Source of the DNA: an uncultured Lachnobacterium sp.
Lineage (GTDB): Bacteria > Bacillota > Clostridia > Lachnospirales > Lachnospiraceae
Assembly (NCBI GenBank): GCA_900548765.1
Contig: URLU01000065.1
Location: 1-10,805, forward strand
Direction of reading: 5' to 3'
Length of the DNA stretch: 10,805 nucleotides
Of the stretch, positions 5,863 through 10,805 are shown piece after piece (the first letter of the stretch is position 1; every line of letters starts with the position of its first letter). Under the pieces are notes generated by a model. That model was given only the letters and a program-made list of their open reading frames with translations, did no database searches and was not told where the DNA came from. The position numbers were made by a program, and so were the translations under genes.

Positions 5863-5891
5863 TTTGTGTTTCCTCCTGTTATTTATACTTT

Positions 5892-5909
5892 TGTAACTGA
5901 TTCGTTACA
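5892..5909. promoter_or_regulatory. Inverted repeat TGTAAC-N6-GTTACA between trmO and apt
   Basis: A perfect 6-bp inverted repeat with a 6-nt spacer (TGATTC) ends just before the trmO stop codon, about 30 nt upstream of the apt ATG. It may be an operator half-site pair for apt or a minor RNA hairpin. It does not resemble the PurR box. Confidence 0.3.
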
Positions 5910-5910
5910 T

Positions 5911-6615
5911 TTACTTTACCTTGCTGTACTCTGCTGACTTTGAATCTACCACATCTACGACCCTTAGCAGCTCGTCATCTGCCGTAAATCTGATGTCATA
6001 GTCCATGTATCTTAAACCATATACATAATCCGACCTTTTATTATACGCCGCTCTTGGGTCTTGTGCAAGTATATTTGTCACTGCGGCCTGTATATTCTGC
6101 GGAAGTTTTTGTAAAAGTTCATCAGGAAACTCGACTCTTATGCTGTCATCCTTGTGTTCCTCTGCAAAACCACACCGGGCATCCCCATGGCTGTCAGTGT
6201 ATGCCAGATATGGCTTTATATCATAGATAGGTGTCCCGTCCAGCAAGTCAGCCCCGCTTACCACCAGCATAGGTCCGCTTTTGTCATCATATATGACCTG
6301 CTCAAGCCTTACTGACGAAAGCCCCATGCCATTGGGTCTGAAGGGACTTCTGGTTGCAAAAACTCCTTTTTTCACATTTCCGCCCAGCCTGGGTGGTGTC
6401 ACAAGGGGCTTTACGCTTGATGGATTGGATTTGGAAAAATTCCATATAAGCCACAGGTGGCTGTAGTCCTCTATTCCTTTTATGTAATCTGGATTTTTAT
6501 ATTCCTTTTCAAAGACAATGTGTGCTACAGTGCCACTTACCAGACCGCTCTGTCTGGGGATTCCAAACTTCTCCTTGAAGCCGCTCTCTATATGCGCAAC
6601 TGGTGTGATATTCAT
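5911..6615 (-). CDS. trmO: tRNA (adenine(37)-N6)-methyltransferase TrmO
   Basis: A 234-residue protein of the TsaA/TrmO family, which uses S-adenosylmethionine to methylate N6 of t6A37 in threonine tRNA. The N-terminal SAM-binding beta-barrel is recognised by GVFATRSPFRPNGMGLSSVR (84-103) and DLLDGTPIYDIKPYL (123-137). The C-terminal TrmO domain includes DPRAAY (186-191) and YVYGLRYMDYDIRF (197-210). The length is nearly that of E. coli TrmO. I chose the ATG at 6615 because GAGGAG lies just upstream; the ATG 11 codons earlier has no site. It probably shares a transcript with apt. It is an unusual neighbour, lying between spoVAC and spoVAD. Confidence 0.93.
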   Translation of the reverse strand: MNITPVAHIESGFKEKFGIPRQSGLVSGTVAHIVFEKEYKNPDYIKGIEDYSHLWLIWNFSKSNPSSVKPLVTPPRLGGNVKKGVFATRSPFRPNGMGLSSVRLEQVIYDDKSGPMLVVSGADLLDGTPIYDIKPYLAYTDSHGDARCGFAEEHKDDSIRVEFPDELLQKLPQNIQAAVTNILAQDPRAAYNKRSDYVYGLRYMDYDIRFTADDELLRVVDVVDSKSAEYSKVK

Positions 6616-6666
6616 TTTCTCTCCTCGCCTAATATGTATATCAATCATCTATACTTACTTTAATCA

Positions 6667-6694
6667 TATTTATTATCTGATTGCATGTTCTCAA
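6667..6694 (-). promoter_or_regulatory. Candidate sigma-A promoter for trmO-apt
   Basis: On the minus strand TTGAGA (revcomp of 6689-6694) and TAAATA (revcomp of 6667-6672) are spaced by 16 nt. The -35 overlaps the end of the 57-residue ORF. The start would lie about 45 nt before the trmO ATG. A separate promoter is expected for two housekeeping genes placed behind a forespore operon. Confidence 0.4.
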
Positions 6695-6864
6695 TCCCGC
6701 ATAGTATCTATAATATATGCCACGTCCTTTGCCCTTATCCTGCCCACGACAAAAGAAGTCACAGCAATTATCATAATCAAAATAACTGCTGTGGCAGCTC
6801 CATAATACTGAATATAGTACTCAATCTTTTTATTTCGGCTGAGCCCCTTCATTTGTTCAAACAT
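6691..6864 (-). CDS. Small single-span membrane protein, 57 residues
   Basis: Not recognised to a named family. It starts with MFEQMKGLSRNKKIEYYIQ, has a hydrophobic span at about 20-41 (GAATAVILIMIIAVTSFVVG) and a short charged C-terminus (RIRAKDVAYIIDTMRD). The N-terminal pattern of a charged K/E-rich helix followed directly by one membrane span recalls the start of longer clostridial membrane proteins, so it may be a remnant or a genuine small protein. The ATG at 6864 has AGAGGA 6 nt upstream and lies 16 nt after the spoVAC stop, so it is probably co-transcribed with spoVAC. An upstream in-frame ATG at 6900 would overlap spoVAC and lacks a site. Confidence 0.65.
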   Translation of the reverse strand: MFEQMKGLSRNKKIEYYIQYYGAATAVILIMIIAVTSFVVGRIRAKDVAYIIDTMRD

Positions 6865-6880
6865 ATTTTTTCCTCTGACT

Positions 6881-7354
6881 CTAAAATAAAAGCTTCGCAA
6901 AATAATATATCACACCAAGAAGCCATGAACTGAAAATACCATACAATATGACAGGTCCTGCAATCCTGAAAATCTGACAGCCTATACCAAAGACCTGCCC
7001 CTCCACCTGAAACTCACAGGCGCAGGATGATACTCCGTTTGCAAAGCCCGTAATAGGCACCAGCGCACCGGCCCCACCCCAGTTGGCAAGCGGTGCATAC
7101 AGGTTAAAGCTTGTCAGCACCACACTTATGAATATAAGAATCAGGCTGCACCAGCTGGATGCGTCTGTCTGGTTCATATCAAAGCTGTTTTTGCATATAT
7201 TTACTATAAGCTGTCCCAAAGCACATATGGCGCCGCCCAGCAAAAATGCCTTAAGCATACATGCCCACAGATTGTGGGTAGGTGTGACACTTTTTACATA
7301 CTCGTTGTAGCTGTCGTTTCTCTGTTGTTTGGTTTTTGGTGTATTATCCTTCAC
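6881..7354 (-). CDS. spoVAC: Stage V sporulation protein AC
   Basis: A 157-residue polytopic membrane protein, SpoVAC. It is the mechanosensitive-like channel subunit of the SpoVA complex, which transports Ca-dipicolinic acid across the spore inner membrane. Family blocks are YVKSVTPTHNLW (19-30), KAFLLGGAICALGQ (35-48), NLYAPLANWGGAGALVPITG (84-103) and QIFRIAGPVILYGI (127-140). Four hydrophobic segments follow a soluble N-terminal tail. The start is GTG at 7354 with AGGGGG 8 nt upstream; the ATG 7 nt earlier is out of frame and opens only a five-codon frame. It is separated from spoVAD by about 2 kb instead of being its direct upstream neighbour. Confidence 0.94.
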   Translation of the reverse strand: MKDNTPKTKQQRNDSYNEYVKSVTPTHNLWACMLKAFLLGGAICALGQLIVNICKNSFDMNQTDASSWCSLILIFISVVLTSFNLYAPLANWGGAGALVPITGFANGVSSCACEFQVEGQVFGIGCQIFRIAGPVILYGIFSSWLLGVIYYFAKLLF

Positions 7355-7525
7355 AAATCATACCCCCTGTACTTTTTATAAATACAGTGTGTACATATAT
7401 GTAGAAAATATACATGCACATTAGAGCTCCGCACTTCGGTCTGATACATAAAACCTGCCACCGGCAGCTTTTCCTGCAGGCTTTGGTATATTAATTTGCA
7501 GTTATTATCTGAAAAAAAGGCACGT
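7355..7525. other. Leader/intergenic region upstream of spoVAC
   Basis: 171 nt between the 122-residue gene and spoVAC. On the minus strand a small hairpin CTGCC-GGT-GGCAG followed by GTTTTAT (around 7451-7467) could be a weak terminator or attenuator. A perfect 12-bp palindrome TACATATATGTA (7392-7403) lies 38 nt before the GTG start and may be a protein-binding site. I found no sigma-G promoter here, so spoVAC is probably read from the spoVAA promoter. Confidence 0.4.
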
Positions 7526-7894
7526 TTAACGCTCTGGCATAAACTCTGCGCCTTCATGGCTTGTAGTCACAAGCCACAAATCAGGCTCATTCTCTCCCCA
7601 CTTAAAGAGCTCAGCCATCTGCCCGTCCTTCTCACCCAGGGCTTCATAGGTGCTCACCAGCTTTATCAGGTACTCCTCCTTCTCATCCTTGGGTGACAGG
7701 GAATCCAGCTGGTCCAGAAGCTTCTCAAGCATGGGTTCAGGCTCCAAATCACTTGTCACATCAGCACCCATCAGTTTTTTCATAAGCCCTGCCACATAAT
7801 AAAATTCATAGTTTCCAACCATTACAGACTTTTGTCTTAAGCATTTTAAAATAATGCTCTGCCTTGCTATCGATGTTACCATTGTTGTACTCAC
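7526..7894 (-). CDS. Uncharacterised 122-residue soluble protein inside the spoVA cluster
   Basis: I do not recognise this protein. It has no signal peptide or membrane span. It starts with a basic segment (SIARQSIILKCLRQKS, 8-23) and a YEFYYVAGLMKKLMG stretch (29-43), followed by an acidic, leucine-rich helical part (about 50-97). It ends in ENEPDLWLVTTSHEGAEFMP. The start is taken as GTG at 7894 because AGGA lies about 5 nt before it; an ATG four codons later (7882) is possible but poorly spaced. It lies 18 nt after spoVAB and in the same direction, so it is probably co-expressed in the forespore. The classic Bacillus spoVA operon has no gene at this place. Confidence 0.75.
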   Translation of the reverse strand: MSTTMVTSIARQSIILKCLRQKSVMVGNYEFYYVAGLMKKLMGADVTSDLEPEPMLEKLLDQLDSLSPKDEKEEYLIKLVSTYEALGEKDGQMAELFKWGENEPDLWLVTTSHEGAEFMPER

Positions 7895-7912
7895 TTCTTC
7901 CTAAATAGTTAT

Positions 7913-8359
7913 TTACATAATAGCATACCCAAGCAAAAAATAGTATATGCATCCTGCCACCTTTCCTATTGCCATGGAAAAAATAACGATTTTAAGCCCC
8001 TTGTTCAGGTTAAATCTCTTGAATAAAATTGGGAATGTATGAAGGATTTCTGCCAGTGCTACGGCTATACAGCCCACAAATACGCCTGTGCTGACTGCAT
8101 ACAAGACCATGACAGCATGTCCAAGCACCTCCATATAGGACCGGTTTGCATTATACAAAATCACATCAAATATAGAAGAAATATTCCCCAGTACCACGCC
8201 CAGAATGATTATGTTTTCCACAACAACTATATTTTTATATTCCATTCTCTGCATAATTCGCGGAACTACACCTATGACCAGAATAAAAGCAAAGGTTCCT
8301 GCAGATACACCCATGCCAGCCAGAAGGGCAGCAAGAGCGGCAATCACATGATTTATCAT
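7913..8359 (-). CDS. spoVAB: Stage V sporulation protein AB
   Basis: A 148-residue integral membrane protein. Its position and hydrophobic pattern identify it as SpoVAB, a small membrane subunit encoded with SpoVAA in the operon for dipicolinic acid uptake into the forespore. Hydrophobic segments are at about 5-33 (with GMGVSAGTFAFILVIGVVPRI at the end of the first), 44-67, 80-107 and 123-146. The start ATG overlaps the spoVAA stop in TAATG, a sign of translational coupling. The length is close to that of Bacillus SpoVAB (about 140 residues). Confidence 0.88.
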   Translation of the reverse strand: MINHVIAALAALLAGMGVSAGTFAFILVIGVVPRIMQRMEYKNIVVVENIIILGVVLGNISSIFDVILYNANRSYMEVLGHAVMVLYAVSTGVFVGCIAVALAEILHTFPILFKRFNLNKGLKIVIFSMAIGKVAGCIYYFLLGYAIM

Positions 8360-9000
8360 TATTTTTTCCCTCCGCTTATATACTCTTTCTCCATGGTGGA
8401 GTCGATTATGGTCTCATAGGTATCCTTCTTGTGCTTGTTCATTTCCACCTCAATCGGTGTCACATCATCAGACAGCTTTTTCTTGCCAATATGGTTGAAA
8501 AATCCAATGATTCCTATGGCAAGACCTATGCTGTAACAGATTTCAAGTTCACTGATAACAGGCTTTTCCCGTCCCAGCACCTGAGAATAAAAGTGCTCAA
8601 ACACGCCTGTTATTGATATATCATTGTTAAACGCCATAATCGTAAAAGCAGAGCCAAAAAACACAAGTATACTCACCAAAATGATTTTTGCAGCATTTTT
8701 CCACCCAGACTCATTAATCTTGCTGGTGTATTCCACGACAAATTCCGCCTCACCTAGACTTATAACCGTAACTTCTGGAAAACTTTTGTTTATTTTGTCG
8801 ATAATGTCTAATATAGAGAAAACCTTCTTGTAGGTGCGCTTTTCCTCCCTTGGCTTAAATTCATACAAAACCAGATTGTTTATCTTGTTCATGTACTTTT
8901 CATCCCTGCACCAGACCTGGCAGATATCTGCCAGCCTGACCTTGATTACATTGATTTCTTTTTGCTGCTGCGCCTTAAGGTATACTTCCACCTTTTCCAT
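8359..9000 (-). CDS. spoVAA: Stage V sporulation protein AA
   Basis: A 213-residue SpoVAA. A soluble N-terminal domain (1-100), exemplified by INVIKVRLADICQVWC (16-31) and PEVTVISLGEAEFVVEY (75-91), precedes two membrane spans at about 104-123 and 152-168. The linker between them carries FNNDISITGVFEHFY (124-138), typical of SpoVAA. The start is the ATG at 9000 with GAGGA about 8 nt upstream; the frame is open to 9084 but that extension has no site. It is the first gene of the spoVAA-spoVAB-orf122-spoVAC run and overlaps spoVAB by one base. A sigma-G-like promoter is proposed at 9037-9065. Confidence 0.9.
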   Translation of the reverse strand: MEKVEVYLKAQQQKEINVIKVRLADICQVWCRDEKYMNKINNLVLYEFKPREEKRTYKKVFSILDIIDKINKSFPEVTVISLGEAEFVVEYTSKINESGWKNAAKIILVSILVFFGSAFTIMAFNNDISITGVFEHFYSQVLGREKPVISELEICYSIGLAIGIIGFFNHIGKKKLSDDVTPIEVEMNKHKKDTYETIIDSTMEKEYISGGKK

Positions 9001-9036
9001 TTTGAACTTCCTCACTTTTCTGCAAATATATGTTAT

Positions 9037-9065
9037 GATTATGTCCCGATTTGAAATTTTTATGA
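9037..9065 (-). promoter_or_regulatory. Candidate sigma-G promoter for spoVAA operon
   Basis: On the minus strand TCATA (revcomp of 9061-9065) and CATAATC (revcomp of 9037-9043) are spaced by 17 nt. Each box differs from the sigma-G consensus at one position. The -10 lies 36 nt before the spoVAA ATG. spoVA operons are known sigma-G targets in Bacillus, which raises the prior. Confidence 0.45.
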
Positions 9066-9102
9066 GTTGCTCATTTTTTTGCATATTTGTATAACAATTT
9101 GA

Positions 9103-9131
9103 TTGACACCACCTTCAAATACATATACTTT
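9103..9131 (+). promoter_or_regulatory. Candidate sigma-A promoter for the exporter pair
   Basis: A perfect TTGACA at 9103-9108 is followed by TATACT (9124-9129, 15-nt spacing) or TACTTT (9126-9131, 17-nt spacing). Either would produce a leader of about 270 nt that contains the whole inverted-repeat element 9167-9381. Confidence 0.35.
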
Positions 9132-9166
9132 AATAAAGGATGTAAATAAGAATGTAACATTACGCT

Positions 9167-9381
9167 GACTTCCCACACACAACATTCAGCAAATCGGATG
9201 GTATGCAGTTGTTTTGCAGAACAAAATATGAACTGCTGCGGGGTTCCATAATCCCATGCAACGGAAACACCTTAGCAAATTTCCACCCCTCATCCCGATT
9301 CGCTCCCGCAGTTAACTTCATATTTTTTCTGCGAAATAACTGCATACCAGGAGATTTACACAATCCCCCATGTGGGAAGTC
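9167..9381 (+). repeat. 215-nt imperfect inverted-repeat element in yjjP leader
   Basis: The outer tips GACTTCCCACA (9167-9177) and TGTGGGAAGTC (9371-9381) are perfect 11-bp complements. After a mismatched stretch, GGTATGCAGTT (9200-9210) pairs with AACTGCATACC (9338-9348), and pairing continues inward through GCAGAA/TTCTGC and ATATGAA/TTCATAT to CTGCGGG/CCCGCAG (about 9235-9241 with 9305-9311). Two non-Watson-Crick positions in the inner arm are G-U or U-G on the plus strand. The sequence is unrelated to the other two hairpin elements. It ends 28 nt before the exporter start codon. It could be a MITE-type insertion or a structured leader; I see no clear target duplication. Confidence 0.72.
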
Positions 9382-9408
9382 TTAACACATATATATTGGA
9401 GAAATAAT

Positions 9409-10176
9409 ATGGCATACACCAAGGAAATACTTACTCTCGCCGTAGAAATTGGCGATACAATGCTCCGAAACGGAGCTGAAATATATAGAGTTGAAGATAC
9501 CGTTGAGCGAATCCTATATGCCTACGAGGTGGAGGAATTCGACGTATATGTATTATCAAATGGTATCTTTGCCAGCGCAAATGAAAATAAAGAGGACTCA
9601 TGCAGCATTGTCCGCCATGTGCCTCTGGGCTCTGTGAATCTGGGAAAGGTTGCAGCACTAAACCAGCTCACCAGAGACATCTGCTCTCACAAGTGCTCCC
9701 TGATTGATTCCTGGGACAGGCTGGATAAGTGCAAGAGCATACCTGATTTTCCCAGCTGGCTTCAGGTCTTATCCTGCGGTATCGGAAGTGGCGGCTTTTC
9801 CTACCTGTTCGGAGGCACCTGGCTTGACCTCATCTTTGCCTTTGGCATAGGAATCTGTGAGCAGTTTCTACTTTTTGCAACAAAAAAAGGCAAGGTTTCA
9901 AGAATCCTTACCAATATTTTTGCCAGCCTTTTTGTAACCATACTCACCATGATTGCTGCCCGTACCGGCTTGGGCCTGCATCAGGACAAAGTCATCATCG
10001 GTTCGATTATGCCTCTTGTCCCTGGTATTGCTTTCACAACAGCAATCAGAGACATTTATAACGGCGACTACCTGTCAGGTACTATCCATCTGCTGGATGC
10101 TGCTATCACAGCTATCTGCATCGCAGTTGGTGCCTGTCTGCCATTTGTTGCCATGCATTATCTTGGAGGTATGTAA
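9409..10176 (+). CDS. yjjP: ThrE/YjjP-family exporter subunit (DUF1212)
   Basis: A 255-residue membrane protein of the threonine/serine exporter family, matching the larger subunit of two-gene systems such as E. coli YjjP-YjjB, reported as a succinate exporter. The soluble N-terminal half has the hallmark NGAEIYRVEDTV (21-32). Hydrophobic segments follow at about 118-135, 138-156, 166-184, 196-212 and 228-250, and MPLVPGIAFTTAIRDIYNGD (201-220) is the family's C-terminal signature. The ATG at 9409 has GGAG 7 nt upstream; an earlier in-frame ATG at 9370 lies inside the inverted repeat. It is followed after one base by the partner gene. The substrate cannot be told from the sequence. Confidence 0.9.
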   Translation: MAYTKEILTLAVEIGDTMLRNGAEIYRVEDTVERILYAYEVEEFDVYVLSNGIFASANENKEDSCSIVRHVPLGSVNLGKVAALNQLTRDICSHKCSLIDSWDRLDKCKSIPDFPSWLQVLSCGIGSGGFSYLFGGTWLDLIFAFGIGICEQFLLFATKKGKVSRILTNIFASLFVTILTMIAARTGLGLHQDKVIIGSIMPLVPGIAFTTAIRDIYNGDYLSGTIHLLDAAITAICIAVGACLPFVAMHYLGGM

Positions 10177-10177
10177 G

Positions 10178-10630
10178 ATGGAATTTATTATTCAGTTTAT
10201 CGTTGCATTTTTTGCAACCCTGGGCTTTGCCATTTTATTCTCAGCACCCAGAAATCAGCTCTTCTTCTGCGGCTTCACCGGTGCACTGGGATGGATTGTA
10301 TACTATATATTTGTGCACAAGGAATTCAGCGTTGTCTTTGCATCCTTTGTGGCTACACTGGTTCTGACCATTGTTTCCAGAATCCTCGCTGTCACCAGAA
10401 GAACTCCTGTCACAGTTTACCTCTTAACCGGTATCTTCCCTCTTGTTCCGGGAGCAGGCATTTTCTACACTGCCTACTACCTCTTCAATGGGGATACTGC
10501 CATGTCATCTGCAAAGGGAATTGAGACCTTTGAGGTTGCCGGTGCTATCGTGCTGGGTATTATCTTTGGTTTTGCTATACCGCAGAAGGTGTTTCATAGG
10601 CTGGGGGCTTTGCTGCATATTGAGCCGTAA
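10178..10630 (+). CDS. yjjB: ThrE/YjjB-family exporter subunit
   Basis: A 150-residue membrane protein, the smaller partner of the ThrE-type two-component exporter. Hydrophobic segments lie at about 3-22, 28-46, 52-70, 78-102 and 119-135. The family signature RRTPVTVYLLTGIFPLVPG (74-92) is followed by AGIFYTAYYLFNGD (93-106). The ATG at 10178 is preceded by GGAGG (10165-10169, spacing 8), embedded in the last codons of the upstream gene, so the two subunits are translationally coupled. The C-terminus is complete. No terminator is evident in the 22 nt before the convergent ABC gene. Confidence 0.9.
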   Translation: MEFIIQFIVAFFATLGFAILFSAPRNQLFFCGFTGALGWIVYYIFVHKEFSVVFASFVATLVLTIVSRILAVTRRTPVTVYLLTGIFPLVPGAGIFYTAYYLFNGDTAMSSAKGIETFEVAGAIVLGIIFGFAIPQKVFHRLGALLHIEP

Positions 10631-10652
10631 TCCTGTGATTTAAGGCTTATTG

Positions 10653-10805
10653 TCAGCTCCTGCTTGACAGTTCAATAATTCTGTCACTTTTCTGTGCAAG
10701 CTCCCTGTTATGTGTAACCATAATAATCGTTTTGCCATAAGTCCTGCTCAAATCCCTTATGAGGTCAAAAACCTGATTGGCTGTGTTTTCATCAAGCGCG
10801 CCTGT
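10653..10805 (-). CDS. ABC transporter ATP-binding protein, C-terminal part (cut by window edge)
   Basis: The last 50 residues of an ABC ATPase. They begin with TGALDENTA, the D-loop region just after Walker B, and include the H-loop in TIIMVTHNRELA (25-36), followed by DRIIELSSRS and the stop. The TGALDxxT and IIMVTHN wording is typical of the MacB/LolD/FtsE-like exporters whose ATPase works with an FtsX-like permease. Substrate and partner lie outside the window. It is convergent with the exporter pair. Confidence 0.85.
   Translation of the reverse strand, partial: TGALDENTANQVFDLIRDLSRTYGKTIIMVTHNRELAQKSDRIIELSSRS

Larger units (their letters stand above)
9001..9408. other. Divergent intergenic region spoVAA / yjjP-type gene
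   Basis: A 408-nt region containing the presumed spoVAA promoter, a possible promoter for the exporter pair, and the inverted-repeat element 9167-9381. Open frames on both strands across the inverted repeat (9203-9385 plus, 9160-9363 minus) encode look-alike peptides because of the repeat symmetry, and I do not count them as genes. Confidence 0.55.

Noticed and set aside
6616..6690. CATATTA before trmO as a sigma-G -10
   Set aside because: The heptamer fits, but no GHATR box lies 17-18 nt upstream (GTATA is only 13 nt away), and trmO-apt is a housekeeping unit.
7351..7557. 68-codon minus-strand frame covering the gap upstream of spoVAC
   Set aside because: It overlaps orf122, has no ribosome binding site or recognisable composition, and includes the hairpin and palindrome of the spoVAC leader.
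9085..9408. CRISPR-like or tandem repeat structure
   Set aside because: The repeat is a single inverted pair; there are no regularly spaced direct repeats anywhere in the window.
9953..10177. 75-codon upstream extension of the yjjB-type frame
   Set aside because: It overlaps the yjjP-type gene in another frame; the ATG at 10178 has a well-placed GGAGG and matches family length.

Overview
The window looks like a chromosome segment of an endospore-forming, low-to-moderate G+C member of the Clostridia, most likely the family Lachnospiraceae. The grounds are an almost complete set of spoVA sporulation genes, Gram-positive style Shine-Dalgarno sequences (GGAGG type), a lipoprotein with a Firmicutes-type signal, and tightly packed operons. 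I do not assign a genus. No rRNA, tRNA, CRISPR array, phage gene or transposase gene is visible.

Layout. Positions 1-277 (minus) hold the N-terminus of a glycogen/maltodextrin phosphorylase, divergent from an AraC-family regulator at 614-1486 (plus). The intergenic region between them carries three copies of GTACAATT. Directly behind the AraC gene is a 274-nt imperfect inverted-repeat element (1492-1765). A related 210-nt copy lies at 4962-5171. A long minus-strand stretch follows. A PAP2 phosphatase and an acidic lipoprotein form a two-gene unit behind a near-consensus sigma-G (forespore) promoter. Upstream of them are a TetR regulator, spoVAE and spoVAD, then element copy 2. Next come a terminator, apt, trmO, a 57-residue membrane protein, spoVAC, an unrecognised 122-residue protein, spoVAB and spoVAA. 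On the plus strand a different inverted-repeat element (9167-9381) occupies the leader of a yjjP/yjjB-type two-component exporter pair (9409-10630). The window ends in the C-terminus of a convergent ABC transporter ATPase (10653-10805, minus).

How the genes fit together. SpoVAA, AB, AC, AD and AE form the membrane and membrane-associated system that moves Ca-dipicolinic acid into the forespore and out during germination. Here the set is split. spoVAA-spoVAB-orf122-spoVAC are together, but spoVAC and spoVAD, usually adjacent, are about 2 kb apart with trmO, apt, a terminator and a repeat element between them. The lipoprotein/PAP2 unit next to spoVADE probably belongs to the same forespore programme, judging by its promoter.

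The most unusual features are: (1) the two-copy hairpin element whose outer stems differ in sequence but are each self-complementary, with wobble pairs favouring a plus-strand RNA; (2) the sigma-G-type promoter driving a LEA-like lipoprotein and a lipid phosphatase; (3) the inverted-repeat leader of the exporter pair, whose two strands encode look-alike spurious peptides; (4) the split spoVA locus with an unknown small protein embedded in it.
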